The position numbers and the translations under genes are program-made. From positions 48,014 through 112,013 of the forward strand of contig CAWBBW010000025.1 in the NCBI GenBank assembly GCA_963787135.1: a stretch of DNA of 64,000 nt, in the 5' to 3' direction. Numbering within the stretch: position 1 is the stretch's first letter; each line of letters begins with the position of its first letter. The stretch is from Roseiarcus sp963787135 (lineage in GTDB: Bacteria; Pseudomonadota; Alphaproteobacteria; Rhizobiales; Beijerinckiaceae). A model generated the notes under the pieces. It was not told where the DNA came from. It saw nothing but the letters and a program-made list of their open reading frames with translations, and made no database searches. Below, piece by piece: positions 25,501 to 34,237 of the stretch.

Positions 25501-27773
25501 CCTTGCCGATCAAGGTCCAAGGGCTCGCGCCGGGCGAGGATGCTCGCGTCACGCTGTCTGCGGTCGACATCGGCATTCTCAATCTGACCAGCTTCAAGAC
25601 GCCGGACCCGGGCGCCTATTTCTTCGGCCAGCGCAAGCTGCCGGTGGAGATCCGCGACCTATGGGGCATGCTGATCGACGGCATGCAGGGCGCCGCGGGC
25701 GCGATCCACACCGGCGGCGACGGCGGCGGCAATCTCGAGGGCAATCTGCCGACCCAGGCGCCGCTCGCGCTGTTTTCCGGCGTCGTCAAGCTCGACGAGC
25801 AGGGCAGGGCGACGATCTCTTTCGATCTTCCGGCCTTCAACGGCTCGGTGCGGCTCGCCGCCGTCGCCTGGTCGAAAGACAAAGTCGGGTCGGCCGAGGC
25901 TGACGTGGTCGTACGGGATCCGATCGTCGTCGCAGCGACCTTGCCGCGCTTCCTCGATGTCGGCGACCGTTCTGAGATGCATGTCGAAATCGACAATGTC
26001 GAGGGCGATGCGGGCGACTATGCGCTCGATCTCGATATTCATGGGCCGCTGACGGCCGAGGCCGCCGCGCTGCGCCAGACGGTGCGGCTCGAAGCGCATC
26101 AGCGCCAGTCGGCGACGTTTCCAATCGCCGCGGCGGGCGTCGGAACGGCCGATTTCGACCTCAGGCTGACAGGGCCAAAGACCGATCAGGCGCAGCATTT
26201 CAAGCTTGGGATCGTCTCGGGCGCCCCCGACGTCTATCGCCGCACTGTGACGCCTCTGCAAGGCGGCGCGACGCAGACGATCTCGGGCGATCAGCTCAAT
26301 GACTTCATTCCGGGCACGGGGGCGATCGCAATTTCCGCCTCGCCCTTCGGCGCGATCGACGCGCCGGCGCTGTTGCAGGCGCTCGAGCGCTACCCATACG
26401 GCTGTTCCGAGCAGACGGTCAGCGTCGCCATGCCGCTCCTCTACGCCAACCGGCTCGCTTCGATCGAAGATCTTGGCATCGATCCCGATATCGACGGGCG
26501 AGTGAAACAGGCGATCGAGCGGGAGCTCAGCCGGCAGGGATCGAACGGCGCCTTCGGCATGTGGACGGCCGACAGCGGCGACGACGACGCCTGGCTCGAC
26601 GCGTATGTGACCGATTTCCTCACCCGGGCGCGCGAACGCAATTTCACGGTGCCGCAGCTCGCCTTCAATTCCGCGCTCGACCGGCTGCGGAACACCGTCG
26701 TGAACGCGCCCGAGCCCAGCAAGGACAACGCAGAGGCGCTCGCTTATTCGCTTTACGTGCTCGCGCGCAACGGACGGCCGGTCATCGGCGACCTCCGCTA
26801 TCTCTCCGACGCCAAGCTCGACGCCTTCCCGACGCCACTTGCCAAGGCCGAACTCGGGGCGGCGCTCGCGATGCTCGGCGACCGCGCGCGCGCCGGCAAG
26901 GTGCTCGGCGCTGCGCTCAGCGCGCTCGAATCGGAGCACGACACTGGCGTCTCGCGCCCCGATTACGGCTCGCGGCTGCGTGACGCTGCGGGCGTGCTGG
27001 CCCTGCTTGCCGAAGCGAATCTGACCGGCGGCGAAATCGAGGGCGATGCAATCGCCCGCGCAGGCGCCGCGCTCGACCAGGCGCGCGCCGAGCGCGCCTA
27101 TACCAGCACGCAAGAGAACGCCTGGATGACGCTTGCGGCCGAAGGACTTGCCGAGCACGCGAGCTTCGCTCAGTTCACCGTCGACGGCGCCCCCGTCAAG
27201 GGCGCGTTCAACCGGCGCTGGAGCGGCGCTGCGCTCTCCGCCAAGCCGATCACAATTGCGAACGCCGGACAGAACACGGCTGAGCTCGTCGCCAATGTGT
27301 CGGGCGCGCCGATTTCGCCCGACCCCGCCGCGTCGAACGGCTATTCGGTCGAGCGGTCCTTCTTCAAGCTCGACGGAACCAGGATTGAGCTGCAAAGCAT
27401 CGCCCAGAACGAACGGATCGTGGTGGCGCTCAAAGTGACCGAGTCCGAGGCGCGCTACGCCCGCCTCTTGATCGTCGACCGCCTCCCGGCGGGTCTCGAG
27501 ATCGACAATCCGGCTCTGGTCGACAGCGGCTCGATCGAAGCCTTCTCCTGGCTCTCGAGCGACGTTCCGACGCATACAGAATACCGCGACGACCGCTTTG
27601 TCGCGGCGTTCGACCGGGCGCCGGGACAGTCTGCGTTCATCAATCTCGCCTACGTGGTCCGCGCGGTCGCGCCCGGCCGCTACGTCTATCCGCCGGCGAC
27701 GGCGGAGGACATGTACGCTCCGGAGCGCTACGGCCGGACGGCGTTCGGCGCGCTCGAGGTGACGGCGAAGTGA
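22536..27773 (+). CDS. alpha-2-macroglobulin family protein
   Basis: A 1745-residue periplasmic protein. The signal peptide (MMLVLRLLALCLTLLASAASA) has no lipobox at the cleavage site, unlike E. coli YfhM, which is a lipoprotein. The many MG domains are followed by the A2M domain (LFSGVVKLDEQGRATISFDLP, near residue 1080), then the thioester site YGCSEQ (Cys near 1290, intact) in the alpha-alpha toroid, and the receptor-like C-terminal domain (RLLIVDRLPAGLEIDNP). Such proteins trap proteases that enter the periplasm by covalent capture. The pair with pbpC downstream is the classical one, in which PBP1c repairs peptidoglycan. Two adjacent ATGs are possible; the first is used. Confidence 0.94.
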   Translation: MMLVLRLLALCLTLLASAASAVEVKPYAREDMASDAVRLTETLRAQAVTIGAQAKGKTPDDLRKAAAAAAAASKFDDAAKLAAAAVAAAPKDPANWIAYATVAIKADDAQANDRYELVAQGATAAYAAYQHAATPEAQAGALALLADLLARHEQWRPALDALKASLDRRDSIDVRKVYEAMRAEHGFRIVDYKVDNQSTSPRVCFNFSDPLARKTDFSPYVAVSGASETAISNEDQQLCVEGLKHGERYAIVLRQGLPSAVGEQLLKSADYEIYVRDRSPQAHFAGKAYVLPRQGQEGAPLVTVNTAKVAIDVYRVGDRNLLSVVNRDDFLKPINSSRADELESEDGQKVWSGSMDVASELNKDVATEFPVLDAVGALKPGVYLITASPWKEKTPASDDTESVQLATQWMVVSDLGLTAISGGDGVHALVQSLGSAGPLAGVELKLVARNNEVLATKTTGADGRADFDPGLSRGKGGSAPGLLVATLGPDYNFLSLAQTAFDLTDRGVGGRDAPEGLDAFLYTERGVYRSGETVFATALLRDAKGVAKPGLPLTLVVKRPDGVEYKRATVADEGLGGRAFAVPLLPGSAGGKWTIEAYADPKGDSIGEVEFLLEDYIPERLDFTLRSAKTYIDPGEPVELSLDARFLYGAPASGLDVTGAIRLEAVAGDVLAGFPGYVAGLADDDFNTVETQFPDKAQTNAKGYAALSVDLPEGAAARPLEAKLIVDVAEPGGRTVERTLTLPVRPKGVMVGVKKDFDNSLSAGDVATFEAIAVAPDGSRVARKGAEWSLYQVTNDYQWFNAEGRWSFEPVKSSKRIATGTIDIGADAPAKFSTAIGWGAHRLEVKTLDGEETSFTFDVGWSGTASADTPDNVVVTLDKTNYAPGDEAKLRINSAFAGKATVALIGDRIERFLDVDLVAGDNVVPFTVDADWGPGAYAVALTHRPLDAAMKRMPGRAIGLAWFAIASESRKLDVTFDAPALAKPREPMTLPIKVQGLAPGEDARVTLSAVDIGILNLTSFKTPDPGAYFFGQRKLPVEIRDLWGMLIDGMQGAAGAIHTGGDGGGNLEGNLPTQAPLALFSGVVKLDEQGRATISFDLPAFNGSVRLAAVAWSKDKVGSAEADVVVRDPIVVAATLPRFLDVGDRSEMHVEIDNVEGDAGDYALDLDIHGPLTAEAAALRQTVRLEAHQRQSATFPIAAAGVGTADFDLRLTGPKTDQAQHFKLGIVSGAPDVYRRTVTPLQGGATQTISGDQLNDFIPGTGAIAISASPFGAIDAPALLQALERYPYGCSEQTVSVAMPLLYANRLASIEDLGIDPDIDGRVKQAIERELSRQGSNGAFGMWTADSGDDDAWLDAYVTDFLTRARERNFTVPQLAFNSALDRLRNTVVNAPEPSKDNAEALAYSLYVLARNGRPVIGDLRYLSDAKLDAFPTPLAKAELGAALAMLGDRARAGKVLGAALSALESEHDTGVSRPDYGSRLRDAAGVLALLAEANLTGGEIEGDAIARAGAALDQARAERAYTSTQENAWMTLAAEGLAEHASFAQFTVDGAPVKGAFNRRWSGAALSAKPITIANAGQNTAELVANVSGAPISPDPAASNGYSVERSFFKLDGTRIELQSIAQNERIVVALKVTESEARYARLLIVDRLPAGLEIDNPALVDSGSIEAFSWLSSDVPTHTEYRDDRFVAAFDRAPGQSAFINLAYVVRAVAPGRYVYPPATAEDMYAPERYGRTAFGALEVTAK

Positions 27774-27781
27774 GGCGGCGA

Positions 27782-27893
27782 GCCCTCACCCGGCCGCGCT
27801 CCGCGCGGCCACCTTCTCCCGTAAACGGGAGAAGGGGTGCGCGCTCTTCTCCCGCCTGCGGGAGAAGGTGGCCCGAAGGGCCGGATGAGGGCT
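27782..27893. repeat. CCTTCTCCC-type palindromic repeat (REP-like), copy 1
   Basis: A long palindrome filling the whole A2M-pbpC gap. GCCCTCACCCGGCC at the left pairs with GGCCGGATGAGGGC at the right, and between them are two hairpins, CCTTCTCCCG..CGGGAGAAGG and CTTCTCCCG..CGGGAGAAG. Related half-copies are at 31145-31192 and 32231-32318. The right end places GGATGAGG 7-8 nt before the GTG of pbpC and may serve as its ribosome site. Confidence 0.85.
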
Positions 27894-27897
27894 TGCC

Positions 27898-29991
27898 GTG
27901 AAACGCCCAACTCGCTCCCTCCTCATCGCGCTCGCCGTGGCCTTCGGGCTCGCCGCCGCCGCCGCCGCGACGATCGCCTGGCCCCGCTATGTCGCTAGCC
28001 TGGGGCCGATCGATCTCATGTCTTCGCGCGAGGGCTCCACGGTCGTCGTCGATCGCGATGGCCGGCTGCTGCGGCCCTTCACGTTGCCCGACGGGCGCTG
28101 GCGGCTTCCGGCGACGACGCATGACGTCGATCCGCGCTATCTGGCGATGCTCGTCGCCTACGAGGATGGACGCTTCTACGAGCATCGTGGGGTCGATGCG
28201 CGCGCGCTCCTGCGCGCGGCCGGACAATGGCTGTGGCGCGGACGGGTCGTTTCCGGGGGATCGACGCTCAGCATGCAGGTCGCCCGTCTCATCGAGCCGC
28301 GTCCGGAGCGGTCGATGTCGGCGAAGCTGAGGCAGATAGCTCGCGCGCTCGAGGTGGAGCGCGCGGTCGGCAAGGCCGGCGTGCTCGACCGGTACCTCAC
28401 CATCGCGCCGTTCGGGGGAAATCTCGAGGGTGTGCGGGCGGCGTCGCTCGCCTATTTCGGCAAGGAGCCGCTGAAGCTCTCGATCGGCGAGGCGGCGCTG
28501 CTCGTCGCGCTGCCGCAATCGCCGGAGGCGCGGCGGCCCGACCGATTCAGTGAGGCAGCGCGCGCGGCCCGGGACCGCGTGCTCGAGCGGGTCGCGGCGC
28601 GCGGGATCATCGGCGGTGACGACTTGGGCGCGGCCAAGCGAGAGCCGGTCCCGCAGGCGCGCAAGGCCTTCCCCGAGCTTGCCGCCCACGCGGCGGAGGA
28701 GGCGGTCGCCGCCGACAAGCAGTCGAGAGTGATCCGCCTCTCGATCGACGCCCGTCTCCAGGCGAAGCTCGAAGCGCTCGCCAGGGAGAGCGTCGCGCGG
28801 CTCGGCGCCAAACTGTCGGCGGCGATCGTGGTCATCGACAATCGAACCGGCGAAATTCGCGCCCGCGTCGGCGCCGCCGACTTCGAGGACGCGACGCGCG
28901 ACGGCGCGATCGACATGTCGCGCTCGCCGCGCTCGCCGGGCTCGGCGCTGAAGCCCTTCATTTATGCGCTCGCGTTCGAGGAGGGCCTCGCCCATCCGGA
29001 AACGGTGCTGTTCGACCGCCCGATGCGCTACGGCTCTTACGCGCCGGAGAACTTCGACCTCGGCTATCAGGGCACGGTGACCGCGCGCAAGGCGCTGCAG
29101 ATGTCGCTCAATCTGCCGGCGATCGAGCTGCTCGCCGACGTCGGTCCGGCGACGTTCCTCGCGCGGCTCCATGGCGCCGGCGCGGACGTCGCGCTCCCCA
29201 AGGAGACGCCGATCGGCCTTGCGATCGGCCTCGGCGGCCTCGGTATCACGCTGACCGACATCGCCCGCCTCTACGCGGGACTCGAGCGCGGCGGCGAGGC
29301 CCCGGCGCTGATCGAGCGGCTCGACGGCGCCTCGCCGATCATCGGACCGCGGCGGGTGACCGACCCGGTCGCCGCCTGGTACATCGCCGACATTCTGCGC
29401 GGCGCGGCCCCGCCCGCCAACAGCTTGAGCGGCCGCATCGCGTTCAAGACCGGCACCTCCTACGGCTTCCGCGACGCGCTCGCGGTCGGTTTCGATCGCG
29501 GGACGACGATCGCCGTCTGGGTCGGGCGGCCCGACAACGGCCCGACGCCGGGCCTGATCGGCCGCCAGGCGGCTGCGCCGATCCTGTTCGACGCCTTCGA
29601 GCGGCTGGGACGCGACGTCGAGATCATCAAGCCGCCGAAGGGCGTGCTGACGGCAAACGTCAGCGCCGACCTGCCGCCGCCGCTGCGCCACCTGCGCAAG
29701 GACGCGCCGAAGAGCATGGCCGCGACTGAGACGCCGGCGCTCAAAATCGCCTTTCCGCCGGACGGCGCGCTGATCGACCTCGGCCTCAAGGGCGGCGATC
29801 GCGGGAGCAGGCTGGCGCTGAAGGCGCTCGGCGGCGCGCCGCCCTTCACCTGGTTCGTCAACGGCGAGCCGGTGGCCGAGGCGGACCTTCGCCGGCAGTC
29901 GGCGTGGAAACCGGATGGGGCAGGCTTTGCGCGGGTTTCGGTGATTGACGGGAAGGGCGCGTCCGACGCGGTGGTGGTGAGGCTGGAGTAG
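27898..29991 (+). CDS. pbpC: penicillin-binding protein 1C
   Basis: A 697-residue bifunctional peptidoglycan synthase with one N-terminal membrane anchor (residues about 9-28). The transglycosylase domain has the catalytic Glu in EDGRFYEHRGVD (near residue 89) and GGSTLSMQ. The transpeptidase domain has SPGSALK (near 346) and KTGTS (near 517). The C-terminal BiPBP_C domain (FPPDGALIDL ... PFTWFVNGEPV) is diagnostic of PBP1C. It is encoded directly after the alpha-2-macroglobulin gene, as in many proteobacteria. The GTG start sits at the edge of a REP-like element that seems to supply the ribosome site. Confidence 0.95.
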   Translation: MKRPTRSLLIALAVAFGLAAAAAATIAWPRYVASLGPIDLMSSREGSTVVVDRDGRLLRPFTLPDGRWRLPATTHDVDPRYLAMLVAYEDGRFYEHRGVDARALLRAAGQWLWRGRVVSGGSTLSMQVARLIEPRPERSMSAKLRQIARALEVERAVGKAGVLDRYLTIAPFGGNLEGVRAASLAYFGKEPLKLSIGEAALLVALPQSPEARRPDRFSEAARAARDRVLERVAARGIIGGDDLGAAKREPVPQARKAFPELAAHAAEEAVAADKQSRVIRLSIDARLQAKLEALARESVARLGAKLSAAIVVIDNRTGEIRARVGAADFEDATRDGAIDMSRSPRSPGSALKPFIYALAFEEGLAHPETVLFDRPMRYGSYAPENFDLGYQGTVTARKALQMSLNLPAIELLADVGPATFLARLHGAGADVALPKETPIGLAIGLGGLGITLTDIARLYAGLERGGEAPALIERLDGASPIIGPRRVTDPVAAWYIADILRGAAPPANSLSGRIAFKTGTSYGFRDALAVGFDRGTTIAVWVGRPDNGPTPGLIGRQAAAPILFDAFERLGRDVEIIKPPKGVLTANVSADLPPPLRHLRKDAPKSMAATETPALKIAFPPDGALIDLGLKGGDRGSRLALKALGGAPPFTWFVNGEPVAEADLRRQSAWKPDGAGFARVSVIDGKGASDAVVVRLE

Positions 29992-30036
29992 GGCGAGCGC
30001 TAGAGAATCCGTCGCCTCGTAAGTGATTTCAAATTG

Positions 30037-30525
30037 TTAGGCGCCAAAATCTGCAACTTCCTCGTCCGGCGCGGGGTCGGTCGGCGCCGGTCCTGGAAGG
30101 GCGAGCAGCGGCGCGGGCGCGGACAGCACATCTTCAGTGTGTGCAAGCCGTTGAGGAAGCCCTCGCGCGTCTAAGCGGTGATAGCGGTCGAGCGCGGCGA
30201 CGATTTTCAAATAGGGCGTGAAGGCCCGGATGTCGCCCTGCTCGAGCTTCAAGTCGGCATGCGAGAGCGCCTTTGACAGGCGCGCGATCTGCACGCGGGC
30301 GAAGCGCTCGGGCGCGTCGAGCTGCCGCTCGGCGACGGCGGTGTCGAGGATGCGCCGGACAGTGGACGTGCTCGCGTCGAGCGCCTTGGCGATCTGCTGG
30401 TGTGAAAAGCCGGAAACGAAGAGATCAAAAATGGCCTCTCGCCGGTCGAGGCCTTTCGTTCGGCGCCTCTTCGCCGCGGCGCGCGCCTCGTCGCGTTTAG
30501 AGGGGGATGCGGGTTCGTCGGTCAT
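30037..30525 (-). CDS. helix-turn-helix protein, function unknown
   Basis: A 162-residue basic protein. Residues 27-62 form a clear helix-turn-helix of the recombinase/sigma-region-4 kind (AIFDLFVSGFSHQQIAKALDASTSTVRRIL). Residues 75-120 are helical, and the tail (from about 133) is Ala/Pro rich. It has some likeness to phage terminase small subunits, but no other phage gene is near. ATG 30525 is chosen because GGAGG lies 7 nt upstream; the frame is open to 31152, but that part is only antisense to the VOC gene. It is convergent with pbpC. Confidence 0.72.
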   Translation of the reverse strand: MTDEPASPSKRDEARAAAKRRRTKGLDRREAIFDLFVSGFSHQQIAKALDASTSTVRRILDTAVAERQLDAPERFARVQIARLSKALSHADLKLEQGDIRAFTPYLKIVAALDRYHRLDARGLPQRLAHTEDVLSAPAPLLALPGPAPTDPAPDEEVADFGA

Positions 30526-30688
30526 GCTCAAACCTCCGGCGCCGTGGAATCGGCCAATCAGAGACACCATACCACAGATTCCGCTGGACTCCAAGGAGTT
30601 GTTCGCTATTTGTTCTAGTGCATCCCAATGCGGGGGCACGGTGCGGACCTGTCGGCGATTGTTCCGACATGGAGACTGACCGGACCCG

Positions 30689-31135
30689 CTAGCGCTCCCG
30701 GAACACGGCTTCGATATTGTTGCCATCGGGATCGAGAACGAATGCCGCGTAATAACCCGGCGGATAGCCGCCGGTGCGAAGTCCCGGCCCGCCGTTGTCT
30801 CGGCCGCCGGCGGATAGAGCGGCGCTGTGGAAGGCCTGGACCTCCTCCCGACTACGCGCTCGAAAGGCGGTGTGCTGCTTCGCTCCGTGAGCATGAAAAA
30901 CGTCGATCCAGAAGATGGGATAGTTGGCGCCGTAACCCACGCCGCCGAGCTCGCTATCGTTCGTGCTGTCCGTGATCGCGAATGTCTTCGCAATATGGAC
31001 AACAGCGCGAAGACCCAGAGCGCCCAACGCTGCACCGTAAAATTTCCGCGATTGGCCAATATTGGACACTCCGATGCCGGTATGATCGATCCTCCAGTCG
31101 TCCCCATCCGGCACGAGTTCCTCCAATTCAAACAT
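30689..31135 (-). CDS. VOC (glyoxalase/dioxygenase fold) protein
   Basis: A 148-residue single VOC-fold protein. It starts with a beta strand and a metal-ligand His in IDHTGIGVSNIGQSRKFYGAALGALG, and ends with YYAAFVLDPDGNNIEAVF, where the C-terminal Glu is the other usual ligand. Such proteins act as lyases, dioxygenases or binding proteins; the substrate is unknown. ATG 31135 follows closely on a REP-like element. The upstream frame to 31246 is repeat sequence. It is transcribed in the same direction as the alpha/beta hydrolase upstream, separated by that repeat. Confidence 0.85.
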   Translation of the reverse strand: MFELEELVPDGDDWRIDHTGIGVSNIGQSRKFYGAALGALGLRAVVHIAKTFAITDSTNDSELGGVGYGANYPIFWIDVFHAHGAKQHTAFRARSREEVQAFHSAALSAGGRDNGGPGLRTGGYPPGYYAAFVLDPDGNNIEAVFRER

Positions 31136-31144
31136 CGGTGCGGA

Positions 31145-31192
31145 CCCCTCATCCGGCGCTACGCGCCACCTTCTCCCGCAAGGGGAGAAGGG
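31145..31192. repeat. CCTTCTCCC-type REP-like repeat, copy 2
   Basis: CCCCTCATCCGGCGCTACGC then GCCACCTTCTCCCGC and GGGGAGAAGGGG form a short version of the palindrome seen at 27782-27893. It fills the gap between the VOC gene and the stop codon of the alpha/beta hydrolase, where it could stabilise or end the transcript. Confidence 0.75.
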
Positions 31193-31193
31193 G

Positions 31194-32135
31194 TCATGCT
31201 CTCTCCGCCGGCCACGCCGCCAGCAGCGCCCGCACCGCCGCGACAAAGGCGAGCGGCTGGTCGATCATTACGTGGTGCTCGGCTTCGGGGATCACGACAT
31301 CGGGCGAACCGGGCGCGAGCAGGCTCATGAGATAGTTGGCGTCGGCGGCGTGCATGAGCTGAGACTTAGCGCCGCGAATGAGCGCCATCGGGCAACGGGC
31401 GGCGGCGACGATCGGCGCGGGGTCGACCCAGGTGAACTTCTCCCAGTAATGCGGGTCGAAACACAGCGACCAGCCCGGCTTGCCGTCGGCGTCGACGACC
31501 TCATGCGCCGAGCGGCGCGCGATGAGATCGAGAATGAAGAGGTTGTCGCAGCGCTGGGGCGGCTGAAGACGGAAGCGGGCGACGATCGCCGACAGCGAGT
31601 GCTGCACGCGGCGCGCGCGGGCCGGGCGCGGCGGCGAGCGCGGGCGGGCGTTTTGCGGCGCGAAGAAAGGCGGATCGACCATCACCGCGCCGGCGAACTC
31701 GTCGCCGAAATCGCGCGCCAGGCCCATCGCCGCCCGCCCTCCGAACGAATGGCCGACGACGATCGGCGGCCCAGCGTCGAACGCGCCGCCCATGCGTCCC
31801 GCCGCGTGCGCCTCGCGCACAATCTGCTCGAACTTATAGGCCTCCCGCCAGTCCGAGCGTCCCATGCCGGTGAAGGTCGGCGCCACAACTCGTCGCTCCG
31901 CAGCAAAGAACGGCGCGATGAACGACCACCAGTCGGCATGCGCCGCCCCGCCGTGCAGGAAGATCAGGCCCGGCTTGCCGCGCTCGCCCCAGGCGAGAAG
32001 TTCGATCCTGGCGCCCTCGACCTCGATGAACGTCCGTTCCGGCTCGTTCGCGATCGCGTCATCGAACCAGGCCGGCGCGGGCGGCCGTGCGCCATGATAG
32101 GCCGCAAGCGGCGCCATGAGTTGTGGATCGTTCAA
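31194..32135 (-). CDS. alpha/beta hydrolase
   Basis: A 313-residue alpha/beta hydrolase fold protein. The oxyanion region is FLHGGAAHADWW, the nucleophile elbow is VGHSFGG (Ser near residue 129), and the catalytic His lies near the end in AEHHVM. A cap region (about 165-225) with a basic stretch lies between. Substrates of this family are esters, lactones or acyl-CoA-like thioesters. Position beside thiolase and FadJ-like genes suggests a part in acyl/aromatic side-chain degradation, but this is weak. The start is unclear: TTG at 32135 with a nearby AGAGG, or ATG at 32117. Confidence 0.82.
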   Translation of the reverse strand: MNDPQLMAPLAAYHGARPPAPAWFDDAIANEPERTFIEVEGARIELLAWGERGKPGLIFLHGGAAHADWWSFIAPFFAAERRVVAPTFTGMGRSDWREAYKFEQIVREAHAAGRMGGAFDAGPPIVVGHSFGGRAAMGLARDFGDEFAGAVMVDPPFFAPQNARPRSPPRPARARRVQHSLSAIVARFRLQPPQRCDNLFILDLIARRSAHEVVDADGKPGWSLCFDPHYWEKFTWVDPAPIVAAARCPMALIRGAKSQLMHAADANYLMSLLAPGSPDVVIPEAEHHVMIDQPLAFVAAVRALLAAWPAERA

Positions 32136-32230
32136 ACCTCTGCCCCCGGGTAGTGCGAAGTCTTCTCCTCTCCCGCGCGCAGGGAGATATCAGGTGAGGG
32201 GCAGGGCAATTGACCGCTTTGATCGGCGCA

Positions 32231-32318
32231 GCCCCTCAGCCGGCGCTACGCGCCACCTTCTCCCCGCATAGGGCGTCGCTAGACGCCCGTCTTTCGACGG
32301 GCTACGCGGGGAGAAGGG
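32231..32318. repeat. REP-like repeat, copy 3, with nested inverted module
   Basis: GCCCCTCAGCCGGCGCTACGC and CCACCTTCTCCCCGC form the left arm and GCGGGGAGAAGGG the right arm. The arms are separated by an inserted module, AGGGCGTCGCTAGACGCCCGTC...GACGGGC, which also occurs inside the unrelated repeat at 37881-37992. It is thus a mosaic of two repeat families. A further related piece (CTCCTCTCCCGCGCGCAGGGAG) lies just before it at about 32163-32184. Confidence 0.7.
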
Positions 32319-32325
32319 AAGTCAC

Positions 32326-33528
<1,203 letters not shown>

Positions 33529-33565
33529 TGGGGTCCTCCAATTTCAGCAGATCTCTGTTGCCACG

Positions 33566-34156
33566 TTAGGTATCGTGACATCCGTATTGCGGATATCCCG
33601 GAAAAATTTTGCGAGCCGCGTCGTGTTCAATCAAACGATCGAAATGTTTCCTGACTTCAGTATCAACTGTCCCGAGGCCACAAAAGAGAACGATAACGAA
33701 GTGATGGTGAGGCAGGAGTGTCTTTCGCTCGCGGCGTTGGTCACGAAAGCACGCGGCCCGAGGCCGATAGGCTTCGGCTTGTCCAACAGATAGTTTCTCG
33801 CGGTCAAGCTTCATTTCGACGTGCACCGCGAGCGTGTTCTTTTCTGCACTTTCCAGGAAGAAGATCGCGTCAACCTCCATGGAGACAGAGTTGTTGATAC
33901 GACAATTGCAGCCGCTGCAGGGCTCATACCAATAGTTCGACCAGAAAGGACACTGCAGAGAATTTGACGCGTCGCGTCTTTTCCACTGCTCTTGCCAAAG
34001 CGGTTTGGCCCCCGCGTAGGCGCGTGCAAATTCGGTCCCCTCCAATAGGAACGAGCGTGACGCCGTATCGTCTCTTACTCCGCTCGCAATGGCAGCAAGA
34101 TATGGCTGCGCCTTTCGCTGATACTTACAAGTTCCTTGATCGTAAAATTCTGGCAT
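33566..34156 (-). CDS. putative PD-(D/E)XK nuclease-fold protein
   Basis: A 196-residue protein without a recognised name. The middle reads MEVDAIFFLES...AVHVEMKLDREKLSVGQAEAY, which has the Asp-x(n)-Glu-x-Lys spacing (VD ... HVEMK) and a downstream QAEAY helix of PD-(D/E)XK nucleases. Before it is a Cys cluster (CPFWSNYWYEPCSGCNC) that may bind a metal. Base composition is visibly richer in A/T than the neighbours, and no methylase or partner gene is present, so it may be an orphan nuclease acquired by transfer. The start ATG has no good ribosome site. The function is inference from the motif pattern. Confidence 0.6.
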   Translation of the reverse strand: MPEFYDQGTCKYQRKAQPYLAAIASGVRDDTASRSFLLEGTEFARAYAGAKPLWQEQWKRRDASNSLQCPFWSNYWYEPCSGCNCRINNSVSMEVDAIFFLESAEKNTLAVHVEMKLDREKLSVGQAEAYRPRAACFRDQRRERKTLLPHHHFVIVLFCGLGTVDTEVRKHFDRLIEHDAARKIFPGYPQYGCHDT

Positions 34157-34237
34157 TGCAGTGTCTTCGAGCCTACCTCTTAGCGACGGGGCGTTTCAGG
34201 AGACCGATAGCAGGGACGGCCTAAGAACGGGAAGGGA

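Noticed and set aside
25659..29691. long minus-strand frames (638 and 683 codons)
   Set aside because: They are antisense to the alpha-2-macroglobulin and pbpC genes, both of which have full motif sets.
30526..31152. N-terminal extension of the helix-turn-helix protein
   Set aside because: It is in a frame overlapping the VOC gene on the same strand; a strong GGAGG site supports the start at 30525.
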